A stretch of 64,000 nucleotides of DNA from contig BMSW01000013.1 of assembly GCA_014649355.1 (NCBI GenBank), forward strand, positions 1 through 64,000. Reading direction: 5' to 3'. Below the pieces are notes generated by a model, which did not search any database, was not told the origin of the DNA, and saw only the letters and a program-made list of their open reading frames with translations. The DNA is from Streptomyces althioticus (GTDB taxonomy: Bacteria; Actinomycetota; Actinomycetes; Streptomycetales; Streptomycetaceae). This document shows positions 16,566 to 24,620 of this stretch, piece after piece. Position 1 is the stretch's first letter. The number at the start of each line of letters is the position of its first letter. A program made the position numbers and the translations under genes.

Positions 16566-17773
16566 GCCCCTCCCGTGTCCTCGTCCTCAACTCCGGCTCG
16601 TCGTCGGTGAAGTACCAGCTGCTGGACATGGCCGACAGCAGCCGGCTGGCGTCCGGTCTCGTCGAGCGGATCGGCGAGCGCACCTCCCTGGTGCGCCACA
16701 CCCCGCTGGCGTCCGGCGGGGAGACCCGGGAGCGCACCGGCCCGGTCGCCGACCACGAGGCCGCGCTGAAGGCGATGGGCGAGGAGCTGGCCGCCGACGG
16801 TCTCGGCCTGGACTCCCCCCAGCTGCTGGCGATCGGCCACCGGGTGGTGCACGGCGGCAAATACTTCACCGAGCCGACGGTGATCGACGAGCGGGTGCTC
16901 GCCGAGATCGAGCGGCTGATCCCGGTGGCGCCGCTGCACAACCCGGCCAACCTCACCGGCATCCGCACGGCGACGGCGCTGCGCCCGGACCTGCCGCAGG
17001 TCGCCGTCTTCGACACCGCGTTCCACACGACGATGCCGGAGTCCGCGGCCCGTTACGCGATCGACGTGGAGACCGCCGACGCGCACCGGGTGCGCCGCTA
17101 CGGCTTCCACGGCACCTCGCACGCGTACGTCTCGCGGGCCACGGCGCGGCTGCTGGGGAAGGCGCCCGAGGACGTGAACGTGATCGTGCTGCACCTGGGC
17201 AACGGGGCGTCCGCCTCGGCCGTGCGGGCGGGCCGCTGCGTGGACACCTCGATGGGGCTCACCCCCTTGGAGGGGCTCGTGATGGGTACGCGGTCCGGTG
17301 ACATGGACCCGGCCGTGATCTTCCATTTGATGCGCGTCGGCGGAATGTCCGCCGACGAGGTCGACGCCCTCCTGAACAAGAGGAGCGGGCTGGTCGGGCT
17401 GTGCGGGGACAACGACATGCGGGAGATCAGGCGCCGTATCTCCGAGGGCGACGAACAGGCGGAGCTCGCCTTCGACATCTACATTCACCGGTTGAGGAAG
17501 TACATCGGCGCCTATTACGCCGTTCTCGGACGGGTGGACGCGGTGGCCTTCACGGCCGGGGTCGGCGAGAACTCCGCCGAGGTGCGTGAGGCCGCCGTGG
17601 CGGGCCTGGAGGGGCTCGGCCTGGCGGTCGACGGCGAGCGCAACGCGGTGCGCGGCGGCGGGGCGCGGCTGGTCTCGCCCGAGGGGGCACGGGTCGCGGT
17701 CGCGGTGGTACCCACGGACGAGGAAATGGAGATCGCACAGCAGACATACGCACTGGTCGGAAAGAACAACTGA
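16562..17773 (+). CDS. ackA: Acetate kinase
   Basis: This 403-residue ASKHA-fold kinase makes acetate and ATP from acetyl phosphate, or the reverse. Signature motifs are VLNSGSSSVKYQLLD at the N-terminus, GHRVVHGGKYF, FHGTSHAYVS, VLHLGNGASASAV with the metal site, and VAFTAGVGENSAEVRE. GTG 16562 overlaps the pta stop by four bases. Length and order agree with the family. The gene is followed after 73 bases by pyk with its own promoter. Confidence 0.96.
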   Translation: MSPSRVLVLNSGSSSVKYQLLDMADSSRLASGLVERIGERTSLVRHTPLASGGETRERTGPVADHEAALKAMGEELAADGLGLDSPQLLAIGHRVVHGGKYFTEPTVIDERVLAEIERLIPVAPLHNPANLTGIRTATALRPDLPQVAVFDTAFHTTMPESAARYAIDVETADAHRVRRYGFHGTSHAYVSRATARLLGKAPEDVNVIVLHLGNGASASAVRAGRCVDTSMGLTPLEGLVMGTRSGDMDPAVIFHLMRVGGMSADEVDALLNKRSGLVGLCGDNDMREIRRRISEGDEQAELAFDIYIHRLRKYIGAYYAVLGRVDAVAFTAGVGENSAEVREAAVAGLEGLGLAVDGERNAVRGGGARLVSPEGARVAVAVVPTDEEMEIAQQTYALVGKNN

Positions 17774-17795
17774 GCATCGGGAACCTCATTTGTAC

Positions 17796-17818
17796 ATTCC
17801 GCCAGACGGAATATTCCG
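17796..17818 (+). promoter_or_regulatory. Inverted-repeat operator candidate over the pyk -35 region
   Basis: ATTCCG (17796-17801) and CGGAAT (17807-17812) form one dyad, and CGGAATATTCCG (17807-17818) is itself a perfect 12-bp palindrome, giving three alternating half sites. With the pyk -10 at 17835-17840 the -35 position falls in this palindrome, so a bound protein would compete with RNA polymerase. The regulator is unknown. Confidence 0.5.
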
Positions 17819-17834
17819 GAGCGAAACAAACCGA

Positions 17835-17840
17835 TAGGAT
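17835..17840 (+). promoter_or_regulatory. pyk -10 box TAGGAT, leaderless transcript
   Basis: TAGGAT is a near-ideal Streptomyces -10 element and ends six bases before the pyk ATG, which has no Shine-Dalgarno sequence. This points to a leaderless pyk mRNA with a promoter separate from pta-ackA. Confidence 0.65.
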
Positions 17841-17846
17841 CGCCCC

Positions 17847-19274
17847 ATGCGCCGTTCGAAAATCGTCTGTACTCTCGGCCCCGCGGTCGACTCCCATGAG
17901 CAGCTCGTCGCTCTGATCGAAGCCGGCATGAACGTGGCCCGCTTCAACTTCAGCCACGGCTCGCACGCCGAGCACCAGGGCCGGTACGACCGGGTCCGGG
18001 CCGCCGCCAAGGAGACGGGCAGGGCCGTCGGCGTCCTCGCCGACCTCCAGGGCCCCAAGATCCGTCTGGAGACCTTCGCCGAGGGCCCCGTCGAGCTGGT
18101 GCGCGGTGACGAGTTCACCATCACCACCGAGGACGTCGCCGGTGACAAGACGATCTGCGGGACGACCTACAAGGGTCTCCCGGGCGACGTCTCCCGCGGC
18201 GACCAGGTCCTGATCAACGACGGCAACGTCGAGCTGAAGGTCGTGGACGTCGATGGCTCCCGGGTGAGGACGATCGTCATCGAGGGCGGCGTCATCTCCG
18301 ACCACAAGGGCATCAACCTGCCCGGCACCGCCGTGAACGTGCCGGCGCTGTCCGAGAAGGACGTCGAGGACCTTCGGTTCGCCCTGCGGATGGGCTGCGA
18401 CCTGGTCGCCCTGTCCTTCGTCCGGGACGCCAAGGACGTCGCCGACGTCCACCGCGTGATGGACGAGGAGGGCCGCCGGGTCCCCGTCATCGCCAAGGTG
18501 GAGAAGCCGCAGGCGGTGGAGAACATGGAGGACGTCGTGATGGCGTTCGACGGCGTGATGGTCGCCCGCGGTGACCTGGCCGTCGAGTACCCGCTCGAGA
18601 AGGTCCCCATGGTGCAGAAGCGCCTGATCGAGCTGTGCCGGCGCAACGCGAAGCCGGTGATCGTGGCGACCCAGATGATGGAGTCGATGATCACCAACTC
18701 CCGTCCGACCCGCGCCGAGGCCTCCGACGTGGCCAACGCGATCCTGGACGGCGCGGACGCGGTCATGCTGTCGGCGGAGTCCTCGGTCGGCGCCTACCCG
18801 ATCGAGACGGTCCGGACGATGTCGAAGATCGTCACGGCCGCCGAGCAGGAGCTGCTCTCCAAGGGCCTCCAGCCGCTGGTGCCGGGCAAGAAGCCCCGCA
18901 CCCAGGGCGGTTCGGTCGCCCGCGCGGCCTGCGAGATCGCCGACTTCCTCGGCGGCAAGGGCCTGGTCGCCTTCACCCAGTCCGGCGACACCGCCCGCCG
19001 CCTGAGCCGCTACCGGGCGGCGCAGCAGATCATCGCGTTCACGACGGACGAGTCCACGCGCAACCAGATGACCCTCAGCTGGGGCGTCGAGCCGCACGTG
19101 GTGCCGTTCGTGAACAGCACCGACGAGATGGTCGCGCTGGTCGAGCAGGAGCTGGTCCGCCTGAGCCGCTTCAACGAGGGCGACATCGTGGTCATCACCG
19201 CCGGCTCCCCGCCCGGCGTCCCCGGCACGACGAACATGGTCCGCGTCCACCACCTGGGCGAGGCAACCGCCTGA
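17847..19274 (+). CDS. pyk: Pyruvate kinase
   Basis: This 475-residue enzyme converts phosphoenolpyruvate and ADP to pyruvate and ATP. Motifs: RRSKIVCTLGPAVDS, ARFNFSHGSHAEHQ, the catalytic KVEKPQAVENM, MVARGDLAVEYPLEKVP, and TQMMESMITNSRPTRAEASD followed by VMLSAESSVGAYP. The C-terminal allosteric domain is present (about residues 350-475). Streptomyces carries two paralogues; I cannot say from sequence which regulatory type this is. Its position next to pta-ackA and pfkA places it in glycolysis-to-acetate flux. Confidence 0.96.
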   Translation: MRRSKIVCTLGPAVDSHEQLVALIEAGMNVARFNFSHGSHAEHQGRYDRVRAAAKETGRAVGVLADLQGPKIRLETFAEGPVELVRGDEFTITTEDVAGDKTICGTTYKGLPGDVSRGDQVLINDGNVELKVVDVDGSRVRTIVIEGGVISDHKGINLPGTAVNVPALSEKDVEDLRFALRMGCDLVALSFVRDAKDVADVHRVMDEEGRRVPVIAKVEKPQAVENMEDVVMAFDGVMVARGDLAVEYPLEKVPMVQKRLIELCRRNAKPVIVATQMMESMITNSRPTRAEASDVANAILDGADAVMLSAESSVGAYPIETVRTMSKIVTAAEQELLSKGLQPLVPGKKPRTQGGSVARAACEIADFLGGKGLVAFTQSGDTARRLSRYRAAQQIIAFTTDESTRNQMTLSWGVEPHVVPFVNSTDEMVALVEQELVRLSRFNEGDIVVITAGSPPGVPGTTNMVRVHHLGEATA

Positions 19275-19296
19275 CCCGGCACCCCCCACACACATA

Positions 19297-19328
19297 GAGG
19301 GCGCCCCCTGCGTGCAGGGGGCGCCCTC
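19297..19328. terminator. Bidirectional terminator after pyk
   Basis: GAGGGCGCCCCCTGC (19297-19311) and its exact complement (19314-19328) form a 15-bp stem with a two-base gap at the turn. It lies 22 bases after the pyk stop and 40 bases before the convergent secreted-protein gene. Confidence 0.85.
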
Positions 19329-19367
19329 GGTGTCGCGGCTCCCGGGGTGGTGCTGAGGTGCGGGCCG

Positions 19368-20681
19368 TCAGTCCGTGACGTACTGGTGGAGTCCCGGTAC
19401 GTGCAGGGTGCCGCCGAACTGGCCGGCCTGCTGGACCGTGACCTTGGTGAAGTAGATCAGCGGGATGTTCAGCGGCGGCGGGTTCTCCGGGTCGAACGTG
19501 ATCGGGATCAGTCCGAGCAGGTTGCCGGAGATGCTCTCGGTGTACATCACGGTGTCGCCGTCGCGGATGGTCGACGTCGAACCCTTGGCGGCCTGGACGT
19601 GGTACGTCTTGCCGGACTGCTTGTCCTTGACCGTCTGGTGCAGGTCGCCGATGTCGGTGCCGTCGGAGATGACGTACTTCAGCACCTTCTTCTTGGTGCC
19701 GTTGGCGGTCCGCACCTCGACGATGCCCTTGTAGTCGGCGCCCTTCAGCAGCAGCGAGCTGGCGTTCAGGTACCACGGGTCGTCGGGGAGCGGGACGTTG
19801 TTGTCGACCCCGCCCTCGGCGTCGGTGGCAACCGGGCAGTCCTCCAGGTCGATCCCGGACGACTCGGAGGGGCTGGGCGAGGCGGTGGCCTCGGGCTCCT
19901 TCGTCTCCTCCTCCGCGGCCTCCTCGGCCTTCTCCGTGGCGTCCTGCGCCGCGTCGCCGACCTTGTCGAGGACGTCCCCGGCGGCCTTCTCCGCGGGCTT
20001 CTGCGAGGCCTCCTCGTCCTTCTCGTCCGTCTTCTCCTCGGCGGGGGCCGACGACGAGGCGGAGGCGGACGGACTCGGGCTCGGGGTCTCCTCCGCCTTC
20101 CCGCCGGGCGTGAAGACGTCCTTGATGGCGTCGCCGATCTGCTCCAGCAGGTTCTTGTCGGTCTCCGACGGGGACGGTGCGGGCTCGGTGTCCGCCGCCT
20201 GTGCGCCCGCGGTCGCGGAGGGCGTGGGCGCCGGCTCGGCCTTGTCGTCGGAACCTGAATCCGGCGAAGAGTCCGATCCCTTGCCCGCGTCCTTCTCCGG
20301 GGCCTCCTCGGCGGGGGCCGAACCGGTCGGGTCCGCCGAAGGCTCCTTGTCGTCCTCGGAGGCGCTCTCACTCGCCGTGGCGGACGGCGTCGGCGACGCG
20401 CTCGCGTCCCCCTTGTCCGCCTTCTCGATGGCCTCCAGGCACTCCTTGAACTCGTCGGCCGTGAGATTCCTCGACGACGGCTGGTCGTCGGCCTGCGCGA
20501 GCGTCGGGGTGAAGCCCATCCCCATGAGGACCGCGGTCGGCATCGCCGCTATGGCTATCGCCTTCCCCGCGGGCATGTGGAACCTGGTGAACAGCGGCTT
20601 CTTGGGTGCCGCGTGTCGCGGCCCGGTTCTCACACGGGACGCCTCCACATCAGCCCCGTGGGTCACCTCGTCAGCCGGCAC
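19368..20681 (-). CDS. Secreted protein with long Ser/Pro/Glu-rich linker and conserved C-terminal domain
   Basis: This 437-residue protein has an N-terminal cytosolic stretch, a hydrophobic signal or anchor at about residues 37-63 (AGKAIAIAAMPTAVLMGMGF, then TLAQA), about 200 residues of S/P/E/A/D low complexity with SPSPSAS-like units, and a folded C-terminal domain of about 150 residues from DLEDCPVATDAEGG to HVPGLHQYVTD. The last domain has the alternating pattern of a beta sandwich. GTG 20681 has GGGAGG five bases upstream and overlaps the preceding DUF6114 gene by 11 bases, so they form an operon. I do not recognise a biochemical function; export and an extended reach outside the membrane are inferred. 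Confidence 0.7.
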   Translation of the reverse strand: MPADEVTHGADVEASRVRTGPRHAAPKKPLFTRFHMPAGKAIAIAAMPTAVLMGMGFTPTLAQADDQPSSRNLTADEFKECLEAIEKADKGDASASPTPSATASESASEDDKEPSADPTGSAPAEEAPEKDAGKGSDSSPDSGSDDKAEPAPTPSATAGAQAADTEPAPSPSETDKNLLEQIGDAIKDVFTPGGKAEETPSPSPSASASSSAPAEEKTDEKDEEASQKPAEKAAGDVLDKVGDAAQDATEKAEEAAEEETKEPEATASPSPSESSGIDLEDCPVATDAEGGVDNNVPLPDDPWYLNASSLLLKGADYKGIVEVRTANGTKKKVLKYVISDGTDIGDLHQTVKDKQSGKTYHVQAAKGSTSTIRDGDTVMYTESISGNLLGLIPITFDPENPPPLNIPLIYFTKVTVQQAGQFGGTLHVPGLHQYVTD

Positions 20682-21240
20682 TGTGCCTCCCGTTCGCCCC
20701 GTTCGCCGGGCTCGTTCCTGACAGATCGTTCGGCTCGCCCGTCGCCGCGGCGCCCTCCGCGGGGCCGTAGTCCGTGGATTCGGGGAAGGCGCCCTCAGGT
20801 GCGCCGCCGTGCGCGCCCTCGTCCGCCCGCGGCTCCTGCTCGGGCGGCTCGCCGGACACCCACGACACGGCCATCGCGCCGCCCACGAGGGCGAAGAGGA
20901 AGCCGATCAGGAAGCCGCCGAGGTTGGACACGGGGATGGACACCAACGCCAGCAGAATCGCCGCGACACCCGCGAACACGCGGATGTGCTTCTGGAACCA
21001 GAGGCTGACGCCGAGGACGACGAGCAGCACGCCGATGATCAGGGACCCGGCGCCCGCGGTGGTCGCCATCGCCAGGGTCAGGTGACCGATCTGCAGGTTC
21101 GCGTACGGGAAGTAGGCGATGGGGAGTCCGCCGATGATGATGAACAGACCGGCCCAGAAGGGCCGCTGGCCACGCCAGGCGCGGAACTGCAGCCGTCGGC
21201 GAGTGAACTGGCCGGAGGCGGCAGGAGTCTCGGCGCTCAT
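20671..21240 (-). CDS. DUF6114-type integral membrane protein
   Basis: This 189-residue protein has four hydrophobic helices between about residues 25 and 135 (PFWAGLFIIIGGLPIAYFPY, AGAGSLIIGVLLVVLGVSLW, VFAGVAAILLALVSIPV, GFLIGFLFALVGGAMAVSW) and an acidic cytoplasmic tail rich in Glu, Gly and Ala. It matches what I recall as DUF6114. ATG 21240 has GGGAG upstream; the frame extends further but without a better site. It lies between the DUF6230 and the Ser/Pro-rich secreted gene, all in one direction. Function unknown; a membrane partner for the two exported neighbours is plausible. Confidence 0.72.
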   Translation of the reverse strand: MSAETPAASGQFTRRRLQFRAWRGQRPFWAGLFIIIGGLPIAYFPYANLQIGHLTLAMATTAGAGSLIIGVLLVVLGVSLWFQKHIRVFAGVAAILLALVSIPVSNLGGFLIGFLFALVGGAMAVSWVSGEPPEQEPRADEGAHGGAPEGAFPESTDYGPAEGAAATGEPNDLSGTSPANGANGRHSAG

Positions 21241-21356
21241 GAGAAACAGCTCCCTGGATGGCGTTGCTGTGGTGGTGATGTGCGCCGCGCGTGAAAGCGC
21301 GGCGGGAAGGTGGACGGGCGGGGGCGCCACCGGCTCCCCCGCCCGTCAGCGAGTGC

Positions 21357-21992
21357 TTAGTAGCACTCCTTGACGCCCGTCGAGAGCGACATCTTCAGGC
21401 CGCTGAGCTTGAAGGTTCCGGCGGTGGTCGCCCACGCCGTCTGCTTCACGTCCTTCAGCACGGCCTTGTCGGCCTGCTGCGCGAACCCGAAGGGGTTGGA
21501 CTGCTCGCCGCCGCCCTTCATGCCCGGACCCTTGGTGGCGTCCTTGGCGGCAACACCGATGTCGATGTTCGTGAACGTCGCATCGGCGTTCAGGTCGGCG
21601 ACGTCGATGTACAGGTTCTTGGCCTCGACCGGCTGAGCGCCGTCGCCGGCGCGCAGGATCAGGCTGACGTTCCCGAGCACCGGAATGTTCGGGGTCACGA
21701 CCGACTGGCACAGGCTCTTGATGGTCGCGGACTTGAACGCCGAGACCGCGACGGGGTGAGCCGTCTTCTTGCCGTCAGCGGTGTAACCCTCGTCGATGGC
21801 GCCGTACTGCGAGAAGCCCTCGCCGACGAGCTCCTTCGTGGTCACCTTGAACGACTGGCCGGAAACGCTGAACGACGCCGCGAGCGCGCCCTGCGCGAGA
21901 GCGACACCTATGCAAGCCGTGGCGGCCACGCTGGGCACCATGACCACAGCGAACCGCTTCCATCTGGTCCCGCCACGCACCTGGGACTCCAT
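21357..21992 (-). CDS. DUF6230 family exported protein
   Basis: This 211-residue protein has a Lys/Arg-rich start, a signal or anchor helix at about residues 13-38 (FAVVMVPSVAATACIGVALA) and a mostly beta extracytoplasmic domain with NLYIDVADLNADATFTNIDI. It ends KECY; Cys in KSLCQSV and the terminal CY could form a disulphide. It matches what I recall as DUF6230, sometimes mislabelled cholesterol esterase, although no GxSxG hydrolase motif is visible. ATG 21992 has AGGAGG five bases upstream. It is the first gene of a three-gene operon, after a 655-base control region. Confidence 0.75.
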   Translation of the reverse strand: MESQVRGGTRWKRFAVVMVPSVAATACIGVALAQGALAASFSVSGQSFKVTTKELVGEGFSQYGAIDEGYTADGKKTAHPVAVSAFKSATIKSLCQSVVTPNIPVLGNVSLILRAGDGAQPVEAKNLYIDVADLNADATFTNIDIGVAAKDATKGPGMKGGGEQSNPFGFAQQADKAVLKDVKQTAWATTAGTFKLSGLKMSLSTGVKECY

Positions 21993-22374
21993 ATTTCCTC
22001 CTTCTCGGACGTACATCTCCTGTCCTGGCTCGCCGCCTTGACCGGCGGCCGAGTCGGGCAGGGATGGGAGAAGTGCTACGTCCTCGGGAAGGAGAGCGCC
22101 CGCATTCGGCGACGCGAGGTACGCGCCCGAATCACCGGCGATCACCCCCGAGCGACAACCACTGGTCGCGCCTGACACGCATCACGCACAACCCTGCTGG
22201 ACAGGCTTCGCCGGACGGGCGAAGACCCCCCTGTCCAAGGAACGCCGTCATTGCCGGCGCTCCTGCTCGGTGGGGACCCAGGAGTTCCCGCGGCCCGACC
22301 GGCTGTCGGGGTACGGGTAATGGACCGAGCGTGGCCGATCGTGGTGCATTCTCGCCGCCCGCACAAGGGGGTTC

Positions 22375-22390
22375 GTTACTCGCTAGTAAC
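22375..22390. promoter_or_regulatory. Palindromic operator candidate GTTACT-N4-AGTAAC
   Basis: GTTACT (22375-22380) and AGTAAC (22385-22390) form a perfect dyad around CGCT. The size suits a TetR- or MarR-type dimer. A related dyad lies 131 bp away. Both are upstream of the DUF6230 operon. Confidence 0.55.
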
Positions 22391-22505
22391 GGCCCGATAA
22401 CCGCGGGGCGACCCGGTGGACCCGAGCGGCGACGCTGGGTGCACCGGAGGGGGTGTACAAAACTATTGATCAGTGGACAGAATCCGACAGATCAACTCCG
22501 TTGAC

Positions 22506-22518
22506 TTACTGGCAGTAA
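22506..22518. promoter_or_regulatory. Second TTACT/AGTAA dyad
   Basis: TTACTG (22506-22511) and CAGTAA (22513-22518) form a perfect dyad around one G. It shares half sites with 22375-22390 but with tighter spacing, so both may be read by the same regulator. Confidence 0.45.
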
Positions 22519-22560
22519 CAGCGGCCGCGATTACCAAGATTTGGCAAAGCGCGGCCGCTG
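22519..22560 (-). terminator. Nested hairpin downstream of the CnoX-like gene
   Basis: CAGCGGCCGCG (22519-22529) pairs perfectly with 22550-22560 over 11 bp. Inside the 20-base loop CCAA and TTGG can pair again. It sits about 88 bases past the stop of the thioredoxin-like gene and next to the 22506-22518 dyad. A terminator or a boundary element is likely. Confidence 0.5.
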
Positions 22561-22647
22561 GGGCCTCTGTCGGCCAGCCTGCACCTCACGTCCCGCCTGA
22601 CGCCGTAACGGGCGAAAGTGACGTAACGGGCGCCTGGATCCGTGAGG

Positions 22648-23622
22648 TCAGAACAGCGCGCGGGCCAGGGCCCGGCGCGCGGCCACCACGGCGGGGTGGT
22701 CGGCGCCGACCACGTCGAACAGCTCCAGCAGCCGCACGCGCGCGGCCTCCCGGTCGTCGCCCGCCGTGCGGGCCACGGTGTCCACCAGCCGCCCGAAGGC
22801 GTCCTCGACATGACCGCCCGCCAGGTCCAGATCGGCGGCGGCGATCTGCGCCGGTACGTCGCCCGGCTTCTCGGCGGCGTCCTTGCGCACCTGCTGGGGG
22901 TCCATGTCCCGCACGCGGCGCAGCAGTTCGGCCTGGGCGAGGCCCAGCTTGGCCTCGGGGTGGGCCGGGTCCTCGGCGAGCACGTTCTTGTAGGCCTGCA
23001 CGGCGCCGTCGAGGTCGTTGCCGTCCAGCGCGCGGGCGGCCGCCTCCAGGAGGGAGTCGTACGGGCCGGCGGGGACCTCGTCGGCCGCCGGGGCGGCGCC
23101 CGGCTCTGCCTCCGGGTCGACGGCCAGGCCGGTCAGGCCGAAGCGCTGTTCGGCGACCTGCACCAGCTGGTCCAGGGTCTGACGGATCTGCGCCTCGCCG
23201 GCGGCGCCCTGGAAGAGCGGGAGGGCCTGTCCGGCCACCACCGCGAAGACGGCGGGGATGCCCTGGATGCCGAACTGCTGCATCAGCATCTGGTTGGCGT
23301 CGACGTCGATCTTGGCGAGGAGGAAACGGCCGTTGTATTCGACGGCGAGCCGCTCGAGGACGGGGCTCAGCTGCTTGCAGGGCTCGCACCACTCGGCCCA
23401 GAAGTCGATGACGACCGGGACCTCGGTGGACCGCTGCAGGACGTCGCGTTCAAAACCGGCCTCGTCGACGTCGATGACGAGATCGGCGGGCGAGACGGCG
23501 CCGGTGCCGCCCGTACGGGCCGCCTCGGCGCGCGCCTGCTCCGCCTTCGCCTTGGCCTCCTGGGCCGCCTTCACCGCGGCGAGGTCGACGACTCCGCTCA
23601 TGGACATGTTCCGTGGCTGCAT
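22648..23622 (-). CDS. CnoX-like thioredoxin with TPR C-terminal region
   Basis: This 324-residue cytoplasmic protein joins an N-terminal helix rich in Ala/Lys/Glu (about residues 15-36), a thioredoxin domain at about 47-155 with WCEPC (Cys79, Cys82) and GIQGIPAVFAVV, and a helical C-terminal half of TPR type (LLEAAARALDGNDLDGAVQA, then EDPAHPEAKLGLAQAELL). E. coli CnoX/YbbN has this layout as a chaperone-linked holdase but lacks the full CxxC; here both Cys are present, so redox activity remains possible. ATG 23622 has GGAGG eight bases upstream. ATG 23607 is an alternative. Confidence 0.85.
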   Translation of the reverse strand: MQPRNMSMSGVVDLAAVKAAQEAKAKAEQARAEAARTGGTGAVSPADLVIDVDEAGFERDVLQRSTEVPVVIDFWAEWCEPCKQLSPVLERLAVEYNGRFLLAKIDVDANQMLMQQFGIQGIPAVFAVVAGQALPLFQGAAGEAQIRQTLDQLVQVAEQRFGLTGLAVDPEAEPGAAPAADEVPAGPYDSLLEAAARALDGNDLDGAVQAYKNVLAEDPAHPEAKLGLAQAELLRRVRDMDPQQVRKDAAEKPGDVPAQIAAADLDLAGGHVEDAFGRLVDTVARTAGDDREAARVRLLELFDVVGADHPAVVAARRALARALF

Positions 23623-23858
23623 GCGTCTATCCTCCCCCGTACTCCGCGTGAGTGTGAAAAGCGCCCGGGAAACACAGGCTTACGTGTGGTGCCGGTGCGC
23701 CGGGTCCCCACCCGGCGCGGTGGTCGTCGCTCGGGCACGTCAGGTGCTCACGTGCTTTCGCTACGAGTCGTAGCGTAATGGCAGGAGCCCGGTGCGCGGT
23801 GCTGCTTTCCGGTGATCTCCCTCACGACCGCACGGAATCCGCCGGTTATGGTCGTGCC

Positions 23859-24479
23859 ATGCAGCGCCGCCATCCAGCCAGCCGCACCGGGCGTCCCCGC
23901 AGCGCAGCGGCCGACACCGCGATCCTCGCCGCGACCCGGCAGGCGCTGGTGGACCTGGGGTGGTCCAAGCTCACGCTCTCGGACGTCGCGGTGCGCGCCG
24001 GGGTGGCCAAGACGACGCTGTACCGGCGCTGGGCGGGCAAGAACGAACTCGTCGTGGACGCCGTCGCCGAGCTCTTCGACGAGCTGACGCTGCCGGACCG
24101 CGGTTCGCTGGCCGCCGACATCGAGGGCGTGGTGCTGCAGTTCGCCGCGATCCTGGCCCGCCCCGAGGCCCGCAGCGGGCTGATGGCGGTGGTCGCCGAG
24201 GCCACGCGCGACGAGGCGCTGCGCGAGCGAATCCGCGCCTCGATCGTCGACCGGCAGAAACGCCTGGTGATCGCGGGCCGCACCCGCGCCCAGGAGCGGG
24301 GCGAACTCCCCCCGGAGACCGACGCGGAGCGCTCGGCCCGCGCGGTCGACCTGATCTTCGACATGGTGGCCGGTTCGGTGGTGCACCGGACCCTGGTCAG
24401 CAACCAGCCGGCCGACGAGGAGTGGGTGCACGGGCTGACCCGGGTGCTGCTGTCGGGGCTGGCGGCGAGCGCGCGCTGA
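23859..24479 (+). CDS. TetR-family transcriptional regulator
   Basis: This 206-residue regulator has an N-terminal TetR helix-turn-helix (ILAATRQALVDLGWSKLTLS, then VRAGVAKTTLYRRWAGKNEL) and a helical ligand domain. ATG 23859 gives a normal TetR N-terminus; the frame is open upstream to ATG 23778, but TATGGT (23847-23852) ends six bases before 23859, fitting a leaderless start. The ligand and targets are unknown. It is the closest TetR gene to the dyads at 22375-22518 and to the icmA palindrome, so it is a candidate reader of either, which is only inference. Confidence 0.85.
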   Translation: MQRRHPASRTGRPRSAAADTAILAATRQALVDLGWSKLTLSDVAVRAGVAKTTLYRRWAGKNELVVDAVAELFDELTLPDRGSLAADIEGVVLQFAAILARPEARSGLMAVVAEATRDEALRERIRASIVDRQKRLVIAGRTRAQERGELPPETDAERSARAVDLIFDMVAGSVVHRTLVSNQPADEEWVHGLTRVLLSGLAASAR

Positions 24480-24620
24480 ACCCGCCGCCCGGGGACACGG
24501 GGAGCGCTGTGACCGCCCGGGTCGAACCGGCCACGGTCGGCCGATACTCGCCTGTCACCCCGCGGTCACCCGCTGCGATGATCGTGACCGCTTCGGGACG
24601 CACGTATCAGGGGGACAGGT

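Larger units (their letters stand above)
21993..22647. other. Long AT-richer control region upstream of the DUF6230 operon
   Basis: No gene is supported in these 655 bases. The part from 22370 to 22560 is clearly richer in A/T than its surroundings and contains two TTACT/AGTAA palindromes, a nested hairpin and, at 22604-22614 and 22622-22632, a direct repeat of CGTAACGGGCG spaced 18 bp. The region serves the minus-strand operon starting at 21992 and also receives the end of the CnoX-like gene at 22648. Confidence 0.6.

Noticed and set aside
22473..23411. Plus-strand frame through the dyads and antisense to the CnoX-like gene
   Set aside because: Mostly Arg/Pro/Gly from GC-rich antisense; no homologue recognised and no good start.
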